From NCBI RefSeq assembly GCF_039652555.1, contig NZ_JBDJAF010000002.1, positions 282,603-346,602 of the forward strand: 64,000 bases of DNA. The letters are read 5' to 3'. Made by a program: the position numbers and the translations under genes. The notes below the pieces were generated by a model. It was not told where the DNA came from. It ran no database searches and worked only from the letters and a program-made list of their open reading frames with translations. The DNA comes from Parafrigoribacterium mesophilum (GTDB taxonomy: Bacteria > Actinomycetota > Actinomycetes > Actinomycetales > Microbacteriaceae). Below, piece after piece: positions 37,885 through 45,585 of the stretch; the first letter of the stretch is position 1, and each line of letters begins with the position of its first letter.

Positions 37885-38712
37885 TTACTCCGTTGTTTGA
37901 AATGAATTATTCGGATTCGTCGTGCGGTGGAGTCGTCGGAGCACCCGCTTCGCCCGGAGTTCCTTCGGCCCCGTGCTCTCCCTCCGGTATTGCGGTGCAT
38001 GGTTGATCGCAGCGGCAAGGGGAGGTGCAAGCTGGGTCGACCACCGGTAGTAGCTTTCGGAACCGCCGGCGAGTGCAATCAGCGCACCATCATGCTCGTG
38101 CGAGGGGAAAGGCATTTGCGTGACATAGTCACGATCGCGGCATACCAAGTCGGTGGCTTCGTTAAGTAGACGCGACTGCCAGTCAGCAACAAACCTGGGC
38201 AGTGGAGCGAGACTTTGCAAGTGCTTCAATACGGGTATGGCTACCAGAAAGACCTGGATGTCCTCCGCCGCGTCACTATGAAGCACGTCGAGCAACGTTC
38301 GAAGGTCTCTTTTCCAGAAACGTGGCGCGGTTAGTCGTAGGGCGTCGTCGATGCCCACCATCACCAGAACCACATCTGAGCGAACTGCCGGCAGGTTCTG
38401 GACCCGGCCAACCAACGTGTGGAGAGTCATCCCGGCACCCGCACAGGCCTCGATCTCCACCCCGCGCCCTGTCACGCTGGCCAACTGTCTGCTGAGATGG
38501 CCCAGAAGTCCTAATTGGTGGGTTAGCACACCGAAGCCGGCCACGCTCCCGCCTCCTAGAAGGAGTATCCGGACGGGGCTAGGGCCCGGGAGATATCCAT
38601 ACGGCGGATCCTGTGCCCAGGGTGCATTTGGCCACGAGTCGGATACTCCAAGGTGCCACAGCCGCATAAAGGGTCTCAATACCGAGTGAATGAGCAATTC
38701 ACCCCGGCTCAC
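37885..38712 (-). CDS. SGNH/GDSL-type hydrolase homologue A (active site degraded)
   Basis: 275 residues, GTG start. Core pattern of actinobacterial SGNH hydrolases: RILLLGGGSVAGFGVLTH (block I, GDS replaced by GGS, nucleophile Ser kept), CAGAGMTLHTLVGRV (block II), VMVGIDDALRL (block III, GxND changed to GIDD) and DYVTQMPFPSHEHDG (block V, the Asp-x-x-His of the family not evident). An N-terminal basic/hydrophobic stretch (LLIHSVLRPFMRLWHLG) may associate with the membrane. Tandem paralogue of the gene at 39118-39927, about half identical in the core. Loss of the Asn and His suggests weak or no esterase activity. Confidence 0.7.
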   Translation of the reverse strand: MSRGELLIHSVLRPFMRLWHLGVSDSWPNAPWAQDPPYGYLPGPSPVRILLLGGGSVAGFGVLTHQLGLLGHLSRQLASVTGRGVEIEACAGAGMTLHTLVGRVQNLPAVRSDVVLVMVGIDDALRLTAPRFWKRDLRTLLDVLHSDAAEDIQVFLVAIPVLKHLQSLAPLPRFVADWQSRLLNEATDLVCRDRDYVTQMPFPSHEHDGALIALAGGSESYYRWSTQLAPPLAAAINHAPQYRRESTGPKELRAKRVLRRLHRTTNPNNSFQTTE

Positions 38713-39117
38713 GATACGGTGTGCCCCGCGATCCGCGTGATGTCACCCGAACCACAATCTGCAACCAATTCCAAGACACTGTCGACACGAGTCGACGAGG
38801 CGGACGCAGTAAGCGCGATGAAGGATTCTTGGGGAGCAGGCACCGAAAACCTCAAGCTTGTAATCTCAGGATCTCGGGAACCGCGAATGCGAACGATCTA
38901 ATACCCAGGCTACCCATCGTGACTTGCCGTCACGTCTGGGCGGTACCCCCAGTTTTGGGCAATACTCTCAAAGGGCTTGCCATGCATGTATCGGCTGGAG
39001 TCGCCCGGGTCGGGTGTTCGCACTGCACCGCACCGTTACGGTCGCCTCTCGCAAGAGTTTCGGCGGCCCCAGGATGCCCCATAGCCGGCGGGAACAAGTT
39101 GAAGCATGGAGGGGTAG
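38713..39117. other. 405-bp spacer between the SGNH paralogues
   Basis: No convincing gene on either strand. It should hold the promoter of homologue A (minus strand). CCCCCAGTTTTGGG at 38946-38959 also occurs at 35375-35388 in the same orientation and could be an old insertion-sequence end; the motif is short and G/C-homopolymeric, so this is weak. Confidence 0.4.
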
Positions 39118-39927
39118 CTACTGGTATTCCGGCTTTATTTGACGCCGGGCATCGTGCTGCGCCTGTGTGTGCCCCAAATAGAGTGCCGCGTGTTTCATGT
39201 GAATGGTGAGTTCGGAGGCCCACCTTCGGTAGCTATCGGCACTGCCACCATCCATCCCCGGCCAGTGTGCGTCGTCTGTCATCGGTGAGGGCACGAGGGT
39301 GACGTAATCCAATCGGCTGCATATCCGCCTGGTTGCTTCATTAAGGAGCTGGGATTGCCAAACTACGATCCGCTGCGGCAACCACGCGAACACAATGTTC
39401 TTGTGCAGTGACGGCGCTTTCACAACGACGATCTGGACGTTCTCAGCCCTATCTTCACGGACCAGATCGAACAAACGGTTCAGGTCCCGCGCCCAACTGC
39501 GCAAGGACGTCATCCGGAGGATGTCGTTGATTCCGAGCGCAATCACTACTATGCCGGTACGAACTCGAGGTAGCGTGGCGACGCGGCTCACCAGTTCATT
39601 AATGGTCATCCCCACCCGACCGCAGGCTTCCACCTCGATACCCCGACCAGTAGCGTGCGCAAGCTGTCGACCGATTTGCCCTACGAGGCCCAACTCGTGA
39701 GTGAGAACGCCGAATCCTGCGACGGCGTTCCCGCCCAAAAGCAGCACGCGTATCGGGTCAGGGCCTTCCACGTAGGTATACGGCGGGTCATCCGCACAAG
39801 GCGACATAGACCATGTCGCCTGTGTTGCTAACCGCCACAGTCGCATGATTGGCTTGGCTGAAATATGGCAGAGCACCGCAGCCAGCCAGACTCGCGCCGA
39901 CGCCATCGTGCCTTCGCCTGCAACCAT
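39118..39927 (-). CDS. SGNH/GDSL-type hydrolase homologue B (nucleophile lost)
   Basis: 269 residues, ATG start at 39927 (a second Met at residue 8). Same architecture as homologue A: basic/hydrophobic N-terminus (VWLAAVLCHISAKPIMRLWRL), RVLLLGGNAVAGFGVLTH (block I), CGRVGMTINELVSRV (block II), IALGINDILRM (intact GxND block III) and MTDDAHWPGMDGGSADSYRRWA (block V with the Asp-His and the usual YRRWA end). Block I reads GNA where GDS is expected, so the nucleophilic Ser is Ala: most likely a pseudoenzyme. It keeps exactly the residues its partner has lost. Confidence 0.72.
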   Translation of the reverse strand: MVAGEGTMASARVWLAAVLCHISAKPIMRLWRLATQATWSMSPCADDPPYTYVEGPDPIRVLLLGGNAVAGFGVLTHELGLVGQIGRQLAHATGRGIEVEACGRVGMTINELVSRVATLPRVRTGIVVIALGINDILRMTSLRSWARDLNRLFDLVREDRAENVQIVVVKAPSLHKNIVFAWLPQRIVVWQSQLLNEATRRICSRLDYVTLVPSPMTDDAHWPGMDGGSADSYRRWASELTIHMKHAALYLGHTQAQHDARRQIKPEYQ

Positions 39928-40243
39928 TGGTCCTCAAGAACAGTGTGCCTAGACCTCGGGTTTCGCGGAAGCGAAGGGTCTGTCACTGATAGTACTTTGG
40001 GGGATATTTTGGCTGACCATGCACCGCACCCCCTCTTGTAGGGACGCAACTTCTCTGGTAACCAAACGTGTCCTCCGGCCGAGACGAAGCAGTAATGATG
40101 TTCCTACTCGAGCTGAAACTGATGTGGTTGGCCTTGGTTAGATCTCGGCGCTGAAGTGACTGCTATTTATCCGGAATGAACCCGCTCCTGGCCACCGCAC
40201 CAGTCTTGGTGGGTAGCGGCATGCCATCCGGCTCCAAAGCTTC
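39928..40243. other. Gene-free spacer
   Basis: Nothing recognisable apart from promoter sequence presumed for homologue B. Composition is AT-richer than the core. No tRNA, repeat or insertion-sequence end seen. Confidence 0.4.
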
Positions 40244-40292
40244 TTGACAAGAGTCGGCAGCGGGTGAATTCTAAAACCAATATTCATTGGAG
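40244..40292 (+). promoter_or_regulatory. Promoter with operator-like element (copy 1)
   Basis: TTGACA (-35, 40244-40249), 20 bases, then TCTAAAACCAATATTC then ATTGGAG (40270-40292). The element contains the imperfect dyad CCAAT-ATTC-ATTGG (40277-40290) and would cover the -10/+1 region. The same pattern, about 70 percent identical over 23 bases, lies in the promoter at 41347-41399 on the other side of the HTH regulator gene. Confidence 0.5.
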
Positions 40293-40343
40293 CTAGACAT
40301 CAATTTCACCCGCCCGGCTCCTCACCCCACCGAAGGGAACGCC

Positions 40344-40547
40344 ATGTTCGACTCAGCCAGGAATTACGCGTGCACCATCACTCGTCAGATTGGCGTGCTT
40401 ACTGCCGCCATGTTGCTGACTGCTGCCGTGTTGGTAGCACTGCCCCAGCAGGCCCAAGCGGCCACGAACGCTGCCGGGCAGACAGTTACCGTCAGTCTCG
40501 ATGGATCGGCCACCTCGTTCATTGTCACGAAGGGCCAGAAGGGTTAG
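40344..40547 (+). CDS. Very small secreted protein, possibly truncated
   Basis: 67 residues from the ATG at 40344 (GAAGGGAAC upstream). Residues 1-39 form a clear Sec signal peptide (ITRQIGVLTAAMLLTAAVLV, cleavage near AQA). The mature part is only about 28 residues (TNAAGQTVTVSLDGSATSF then IVTKGQKG). The stop overlaps the convergent regulator gene by four bases. It resembles the first strands of an Ig-like secreted protein such as the one at 41462, so it may be the stump of a larger gene. Confidence 0.5.
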   Translation: MFDSARNYACTITRQIGVLTAAMLLTAAVLVALPQQAQAATNAAGQTVTVSLDGSATSFIVTKGQKG

Positions 40548-41269
40548 TCGCCCGACTGCTTTTGCTGCAATAAGTTCGGGCGACCGTCTGAATTCACCCA
40601 TTCCGAGTTCGTGAGCTCCACGCAACAGCGGTTTGGGCGGAAGGCTAGTTCGGCGTGGATCTGCCGATGATCGCCACTGGCCAAGACACCCTCGATGAGC
40701 TGCAGGTTCAAGGTGCAGACCACGTCGCGGTGATCTTGGGAGAGGGTGTGGAACGGGCAGTTGCACAGCTCGATGCGGCCATCATCCGTGGTGCGGGGTT
40801 GATATCCGCAGCTACGTAGCGTTGCTAACAGGTCGCCATGTGCGTCTGCGCCCGCGCTGCGACCGGTTTCGAACGCCGCCTGATTCACCGCCGCGCCTAC
40901 CGAACCGGTGGGGTCCCGGTCTACGGAGGAGACCAGCAGTCGGGCGAGCAACGGATAGTTGCGCGGCGGCACGCTCAGGGAGAGTTCCCGCTCGGCACGA
41001 CTGTAGACCTTGGCCGGGCGTCCGGCTCCGGGCCCGCTGCGCCCGGGTGGGCGGGCGTAAGTGGCGCTCAAGAGTCCGGCCTTCACGAGCTTGTCTAAGT
41101 GGTAGGCCGCCAGAGTGCGGCTGATCCCTGTCGCCGCCGCAGCTTGATCGCGGCCCGCGGGCTGGTCGCAATCACAGACGTATTCATACAGGCGTCGGCG
41201 CACCGGATCGTCCAGGCTGCCCAGCCGGGCTAGCACGTCTGCGTCGAGCGAAGACTTGTCACCGGGCAT
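40544..41269 (-). CDS. ArsR-like HTH regulator with cysteine-rich (Fe-S type) sensor domain
   Basis: 241 residues. N-terminal winged helix (about 12-75: LDDPVRRRLYEYVCDCDQPA and GISRTLAAYHLDKLVKAGLL) and a GRSGPGAGRPAKVYS linker. The C-terminal domain has LCNCPFHTLSQDHRDVVCTL and, 40 residues later, RCCVEL. This layout matches SufR-like regulators whose cysteines may hold an iron-sulfur cluster. It sits between two secreted-protein genes whose promoters share a dyad element, so it is the natural candidate to bind it. Redox or iron control is inference. Confidence 0.75.
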   Translation of the reverse strand: MPGDKSSLDADVLARLGSLDDPVRRRLYEYVCDCDQPAGRDQAAAATGISRTLAAYHLDKLVKAGLLSATYARPPGRSGPGAGRPAKVYSRAERELSLSVPPRNYPLLARLLVSSVDRDPTGSVGAAVNQAAFETGRSAGADAHGDLLATLRSCGYQPRTTDDGRIELCNCPFHTLSQDHRDVVCTLNLQLIEGVLASGDHRQIHAELAFRPNRCCVELTNSEWVNSDGRPNLLQQKQSGD

Positions 41270-41346
41270 GAGCGAATTCTATAACCGAACAGTTTTGACC
41301 GACTGGGTGGAGTCGAGAATTAGGCCGCGTCCGCACGATGACGCCA

Positions 41347-41404
41347 TTGACACCGGTGCGGGCGCGGGGTCTACACTCTAAAACTAACATCTATTAGTGT
41401 TAGT
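41347..41404 (+). promoter_or_regulatory. Promoter with operator-like element (copy 2)
   Basis: TTGACA (41347-41352), -10-like TACACT (41372-41377), then TCTAAAACTAACATC then TATTAGTG (41377-41399). The dyad ACTAACA-N8-TGTTAGT spans 41383-41404. Shares TCTAAAAC-Y-AA-Y-AT-YY-ATT-R-G with copy 1 upstream of the small secreted gene, at a similar distance behind TTGACA, consistent with a repressor site. Confidence 0.55.
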
Positions 41405-41461
41405 GGCGCCCCCCGGCGCTCACGATGCGACGTCGCTGCTGACCGGATCGAAAGGAACACC

Positions 41462-42799
41462 ATGTTCACATCACTAGTCCCCCGTATCGCCGGCGACGAC
41501 GAACCGCCGGATGCCTCACGACACCGCCGGGATAGGAAGCGGCTGGGCGCAGTCCTGGCCATGGCCTCGGCTCTGGCCATGGGCATTGCAATGATGGCCG
41601 CCCCGCAACCCGCCGAGGCGGTTACCAGTATTGACGGGCAGTGGACCGTCTCCCACGGTGGAACTGGGCTGATCACCCTCGACATTGACGGTACCTACAC
41701 CTCCACCTGCCAGGTCTACCCCGACTACGAAGACGCATGGTGCCCAGCAGCCTCCGGCACCTTCCTCTATGGGTCGGGCTGGGTGGACTTCAACGGTGCC
41801 GATGGCAGCACCCATTCGTACCGCGTCTCCGGCCTCGTCTCCAGCCCGGACACCATCTCGTCGGTGTTTGGCAGTGCCACATACTCCGCCCTGGTGATGA
41901 AAAAGGGAAGCCAGTTCGTCTGCACCGATTGGTCCGTTGATCGTCTCACGTCGGACAGCCAAATCGTGGACTACGACGCCGCCAGCAACCTCTACTACGC
42001 CCACGGGTCACATGAACTGATCAGCTCGGGGTCGCTGAATCTTGCCGAGACCGCACCGGACTACTTCCAAATCGGATACTGTGCCGATTTCCCCGCGCCT
42101 CCCGCGCTGCCGACCATCATCATTGATAGCGCCACTGACGCCAGCATCCCCGCCGCTGAATCAGGGTACTGGCTACCCCAAGCGACCGTCACGATCAAGG
42201 ACCAGGCGGGAGCCCCCGTTGCCGGCGCAACCGTGAACGGAACGTTCACCGACTCCTACGGTCAGAGTTGCGTCACTGCAGCCGACGGCACGTGCACGGT
42301 CAGCGCCCGATCCACTATTTCGCACATAGACGACACCTTCCACGCGATTTGGCTCATCAAGGACGGGATGGAGTGGGACGGAAATGCCGTGTACGTCACG
42401 CTCAACAAGCCGGAAGGCACTGGCACGCTTCCGGAGCCCACACCGACTCCGACTCCGGCGCCCGTGACCCATCATGTTGTGGATTTGGACAACGTCAGCG
42501 CGGCATCGTCGCCGTACTGGCAACCGCAGGTGACCATTACGGTGTTGGATTCGAACGGGGCCCACGTCGCGGGCGCATCCGTCAGCGGAACGTTCAGCGG
42601 GCGAACCGGAACGGAGACCTGCATCACGGCGGCGGACGGCAGCTGCACGGTGTCGGACTTCTTCGTCAAGAAGACGACCAAGTCGACGATGTTCACGGTC
42701 ACCGACGTCACGGCGGCCTCCTCGATATACCAGCCGACGGAAAACAGCGATTCCGAGGGTGACAGCGACGGGACGGTCATCACCGTGAAGCGCCCGTAG
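41462..42799 (+). CDS. Secreted protein with two Ig-like domains
   Basis: 445 residues; GAAAGGAA precedes the ATG. A long N-terminus with basic RHRRDRKR and then a signal peptide (about 32-50: LGAVLAMASALAMGIAMM, cleavage near AEA). Residues about 55-195 are a beta-rich domain of unknown type (DGQWTVSHGGTGLITLDIDG). Two Ig-like domains follow, about 215-320 and 340-445, each starting with a SxYWxPQxT pattern and containing VAGASVSGTF / VAGATVNGTF and an ITAADGSCTV-type Cys strand, with a TPTPTP linker between. Likely extracellular and free, as no anchor is seen. Probably controlled by the flanking operator. Confidence 0.7.
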   Translation: MFTSLVPRIAGDDEPPDASRHRRDRKRLGAVLAMASALAMGIAMMAAPQPAEAVTSIDGQWTVSHGGTGLITLDIDGTYTSTCQVYPDYEDAWCPAASGTFLYGSGWVDFNGADGSTHSYRVSGLVSSPDTISSVFGSATYSALVMKKGSQFVCTDWSVDRLTSDSQIVDYDAASNLYYAHGSHELISSGSLNLAETAPDYFQIGYCADFPAPPALPTIIIDSATDASIPAAESGYWLPQATVTIKDQAGAPVAGATVNGTFTDSYGQSCVTAADGTCTVSARSTISHIDDTFHAIWLIKDGMEWDGNAVYVTLNKPEGTGTLPEPTPTPTPAPVTHHVVDLDNVSAASSPYWQPQVTITVLDSNGAHVAGASVSGTFSGRTGTETCITAADGSCTVSDFFVKKTTKSTMFTVTDVTAASSIYQPTENSDSEGDSDGTVITVKRP

Positions 42800-43105
42800 C
42801 CAGCATGTCGGCGCCACGCCAATAACAGGTGATCTCCCAGGTCCTGGACCGGGGAGATCACCTGTTCGAGTCAGGCGGGTCTGTACCTTTATTCGACGAA
42901 GTTGTATGCTGACCCCGCCTAGCGATAGCTGGTCAATAATCTGATCGTTCCGGTGACTTGTCATCGACCAGGAAACAGAGATCAGCGATCACCGTGGGCG
43001 CCGCCGATTCGGCGGTGCCGGTGCGGCCACACGGGCATCCAGTGGAGTGCCCGTGCGTCAAGAGGCCTCCGAAGCTCTCTGCCGCCTGACTCAAGGGAGA
43101 GCACT
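42800..43105 (+). terminator. Terminator and promoter spacer
   Basis: AACAGGTGATCTCCC (42824-42838) and its reverse complement (42852-42866) form a perfect 15-bp stem with a 13-base loop, 25 bases after the stop: a strong terminator without a T-run. A second pair, AGGCGGG (42873-42879) and CCCGCCT (42914-42920), lies beyond it. No gene in the rest of the spacer; AAGGGAGA at 43093-43100 is the ribosome site of the next gene. Confidence 0.6.
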
Positions 43106-44122
43106 GTGTCGATCACGGAACTTCCACCCGCGAAGAGGATCACTTTTGCATGCTGTGTGGAATACGGACCGTTGGAGGAAGGCGCCATCCGCCTGGTGGA
43201 GAGCCTGCGCCGCTACGGCGAGGCATTCGCCGGGGCCCGGGTCATCGCGGTGACTCCCCGGCGGGGCCCGCGCTTGCGCGCCTCCACGCTGCGCCGCTTC
43301 GAGCAACTCGAAGTGGAGTACGTCAGGAGCGTCCCGCGCAACCGGTACTCGTGGATGCCGTACTTGAACAAGTATTTTGTCTTGAAATCCGCGGAGAGCC
43401 GCGCGCAAGGAGACCTGCTGGCCTGGCTTGACAGCGACGTTCTTGTGCTCCGACCACCCGAGAAACTGCTCCTGGATGATGGACTAGACCTCGCGGCGTG
43501 CCCGCGGGACAAGAACATCGGAACCAGTGGTCCCGGCGATGAGTTTGAGCCGTACTGGCAGAAGGTCTGCTCAGACGTCGGGCTCACCACGGAGGACCTG
43601 CCCTGGGTGCGCACCGCCGCCGATGATCAGCGAGTCCGACTGTATTGGAATGCCGGCATCTTCGTCTACCGCCCGGCATCGGGCTTCATCGACGCGTGGC
43701 GGGAGGTCATCGAAGCCATCCTGGATCGCACTGACGCGTCGAACCTGGACAAACTCTTTTGGACCGATCAGGTCGCCCTTGGGCTCGCCGCCGTGCGGAT
43801 GCACGCGCACACGATGAACCTTCCCGGTGCGTCGAATTATGGCATCGCCTCGCACTTCCGTGACCATCTCAGTTCCGAAGGCCTGGCCTCGGCCCGGTTG
43901 CTTCACTACCACGACAGCATGTCCGAAGCCAATTGGGATTGGTTCCTGGGGGAACTTTCCCAGCCATTGCCCTACCGGAGCGCGTGGCTGGCGGGGAAGG
44001 GCCCAATACGGGAAGTGAATGATCCGCTCCGCCACCTGACCAGGGACGGATATCGGGTGGCCCGCCAACTCCGGCGGCGGGTGTGGAGCCGAAGCCACGG
44101 CGCGGGAGTGCTCGGCCGCTGA
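43106..44122 (+). CDS. GT-A type glycosyltransferase-like protein
   Basis: 338 residues from the GTG at 43106, five bases after AAGGGAGA; the longer in-frame ORF upstream has no support. Features of a nucleotide-sugar transferase: an N-terminal strand (KRITFACCVEYGPLEEGAIR), the DxD motif in LLAWLDSDVLVL near residue 113, and YWNAGIFVYRPASGFIDAWR near 180, as in family 8-like enzymes. Donor and acceptor unknown. No membrane helix; the basic C-terminus VARQLRRRVWSRS may touch the membrane. Monocistronic by context. Confidence 0.65.
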   Translation: MSITELPPAKRITFACCVEYGPLEEGAIRLVESLRRYGEAFAGARVIAVTPRRGPRLRASTLRRFEQLEVEYVRSVPRNRYSWMPYLNKYFVLKSAESRAQGDLLAWLDSDVLVLRPPEKLLLDDGLDLAACPRDKNIGTSGPGDEFEPYWQKVCSDVGLTTEDLPWVRTAADDQRVRLYWNAGIFVYRPASGFIDAWREVIEAILDRTDASNLDKLFWTDQVALGLAAVRMHAHTMNLPGASNYGIASHFRDHLSSEGLASARLLHYHDSMSEANWDWFLGELSQPLPYRSAWLAGKGPIREVNDPLRHLTRDGYRVARQLRRRVWSRSHGAGVLGR

Positions 44123-44327
44123 CCGGCCGTAAGACCCTTTGCCGGCGCCCTGGGCCGCGACAAGCTGTGGTCATGACCGGTGCGCAGGAGGTCGCGGCGG
44201 CGCTCACTGAGGTGAGTTGCCCAGCCGATGCCGCATTCGCACCACCCTCAGCTACGCCACAGAACATCCTGACCGCCGCCGAGCGCGGCCACTTTCGGAG
44301 CCTGCGGGCGTGAACGCGCGAGCAGTG

Positions 44328-45440
44328 TCACTTGATCGACGCGACGGCCGCCGCCACCGTGGCCGCCAGCCCGCCGGACAGCGGCGCCGAGCCGGCGGAG
44401 TCCGCCGCCTGTTGCTGACCCGCGGAGCCGGACACAAACCCGAGGTACGCCTTCACCAGCTTCGCGGTGGCGGCATCCGGGTACTGCTGGCAGGCGATCA
44501 GGTAGCTCACCAGCACCAGCGGGTAGTGGGAGGCATCGGTGGTCTTCCGATCGAGGGTGATCGCGATGTCGTTCGCGGCCCGGCCGGTGGCCAGCGGAGA
44601 TCCGGCGACGACCGCCGCGGCCGCTTCGGCGCTGTACCGAACGAACGAATCGCCGACCTTCAGTGCCGCGACGCCCAGCTTTCCGGCACGCGAGGCATCC
44701 GCGTAGCCGATCGTGTTCACCCCGTTGGTCACCGCGTCGACCACCCCGGAGGTACCCTGGGCTGCTTCGCCTGCGGTGTAGGGGAATGTGTCGGCCGGCT
44801 TGGCGTCCCACACCTCCGGGGCCACCTGGTGCAGGTAGTCGGCGAAGTTCTTGGTCGTGCCAGAGTCATCCGAGCGGTGCACCGCGGTGATCGCCGCGCT
44901 CGGCAACTCGGCTCCCGGGTTCAGCGCCGCGATCGCCGGGTCGTTCCATTTCGTGATCGCACGCTTGAAGATCCCGGCGATGGTGGCCGCATCCAGGTTC
45001 AGTTTGCTCACGCCCGCGACGTTGAAGATCACCGCGATCGGCGAGATATAGACCGGGAGGTCGAGGGCCGCGGAGTCCGGTGCGCACGCGGCGAAGCTTC
45101 CGCCCAGTTCCTCGTCGGACAGCGCCGAGTCGCTGCCGGCGTACTGCACCCCTCCGGCGATGAACGCCTTGCGTCCGGCGCCTGAGCCGTCGGGGGAGTA
45201 GTTGACCGTCACTTCCGGATTGGCGGTTTGGAAGGCAGCGACCCAGGCATCGGATGCGCTGCCCTGCGACGACGCACCCGACCCGTTGAGCGTGCCGGTC
45301 AGCGCGGCGCTGGTGCCCGCCGCCGCCGGTGACTCGTTGCTGGCGCACGAAGACAAGGCGATCGCCGCCACAGCGGCGATGGCGATGGTGCTGGCGACGC
45401 GTGCGGTGATGGAGCGCACATGGGGACGCTGGATGTTCAT
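44328..45440 (-). CDS. pstS: Phosphate ABC transporter substrate-binding lipoprotein PstS
   Basis: 370 residues. Lipoprotein signal with lipobox LSSC near residue 32. Phosphate-binding loops typical of PstS: LNGSGASSQGSASDAW, YAGSDSALSDEE and VHRSDDSGTTKNFADYL. Captures phosphate outside the cell for PstCAB. No pstC, pstA or pstB follows; the next gene downstream is convergent, so this is a stand-alone copy. Upstream are three PHO-box repeats. Confidence 0.92.
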   Translation of the reverse strand: MNIQRPHVRSITARVASTIAIAAVAAIALSSCASNESPAAAGTSAALTGTLNGSGASSQGSASDAWVAAFQTANPEVTVNYSPDGSGAGRKAFIAGGVQYAGSDSALSDEELGGSFAACAPDSAALDLPVYISPIAVIFNVAGVSKLNLDAATIAGIFKRAITKWNDPAIAALNPGAELPSAAITAVHRSDDSGTTKNFADYLHQVAPEVWDAKPADTFPYTAGEAAQGTSGVVDAVTNGVNTIGYADASRAGKLGVAALKVGDSFVRYSAEAAAAVVAGSPLATGRAANDIAITLDRKTTDASHYPLVLVSYLIACQQYPDAATAKLVKAYLGFVSGSAGQQQAADSAGSAPLSGGLAATVAAAVASIK

Positions 45441-45529
45441 GGGTTTCCCTTTCGGAAGGTTGGTGTGCTGTGCCGGCCGTTGCCGACCCGCGACCTACGC
45501 TAAGAAGGTGCCGTGACGCACACCTTCCC

Positions 45530-45562
45530 GAAGCATGAACTCCGGGTGAACGGTGTCCGAAC
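45530..45562 (-). promoter_or_regulatory. Triple PHO box upstream of pstS
   Basis: Read on the minus strand: GTTCGGACACC, GTTCACCCGGA, GTTCATGCTTC, three direct repeats with exact 11-bp period, about 90 bases before the pstS start. GTTCACC-type 11-bp repeats are the known PhoP-binding PHO box of Streptomyces and relatives, so PhoPR control under phosphate limitation is likely. It also lies 24 bases upstream of the divergent aminopeptidase start. Confidence 0.75.
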
Positions 45563-45585
45563 GCCCTCGGGCCTAGTCTTGAAAC

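Noticed and set aside
38721..39223. Plus- and minus-strand frames in the spacer between the SGNH genes
   Set aside because: Short, overlapping each other on both strands, without ribosome sites or recognisable motifs.
35153..40343. Integrated prophage or ICE at tRNA-Lys
   Set aside because: No integrase, no structural or conjugation genes, and no duplicated tRNA 3' end seen. Only a decayed accessory stretch can be supported.
44173..44313. Possible 46-residue frame MTGAQEVAAALTEVSCPADA between the glycosyltransferase and pstS genes
   Set aside because: No ribosome site at a proper distance, no recognisable domain and composition like non-coding GC-rich DNA.
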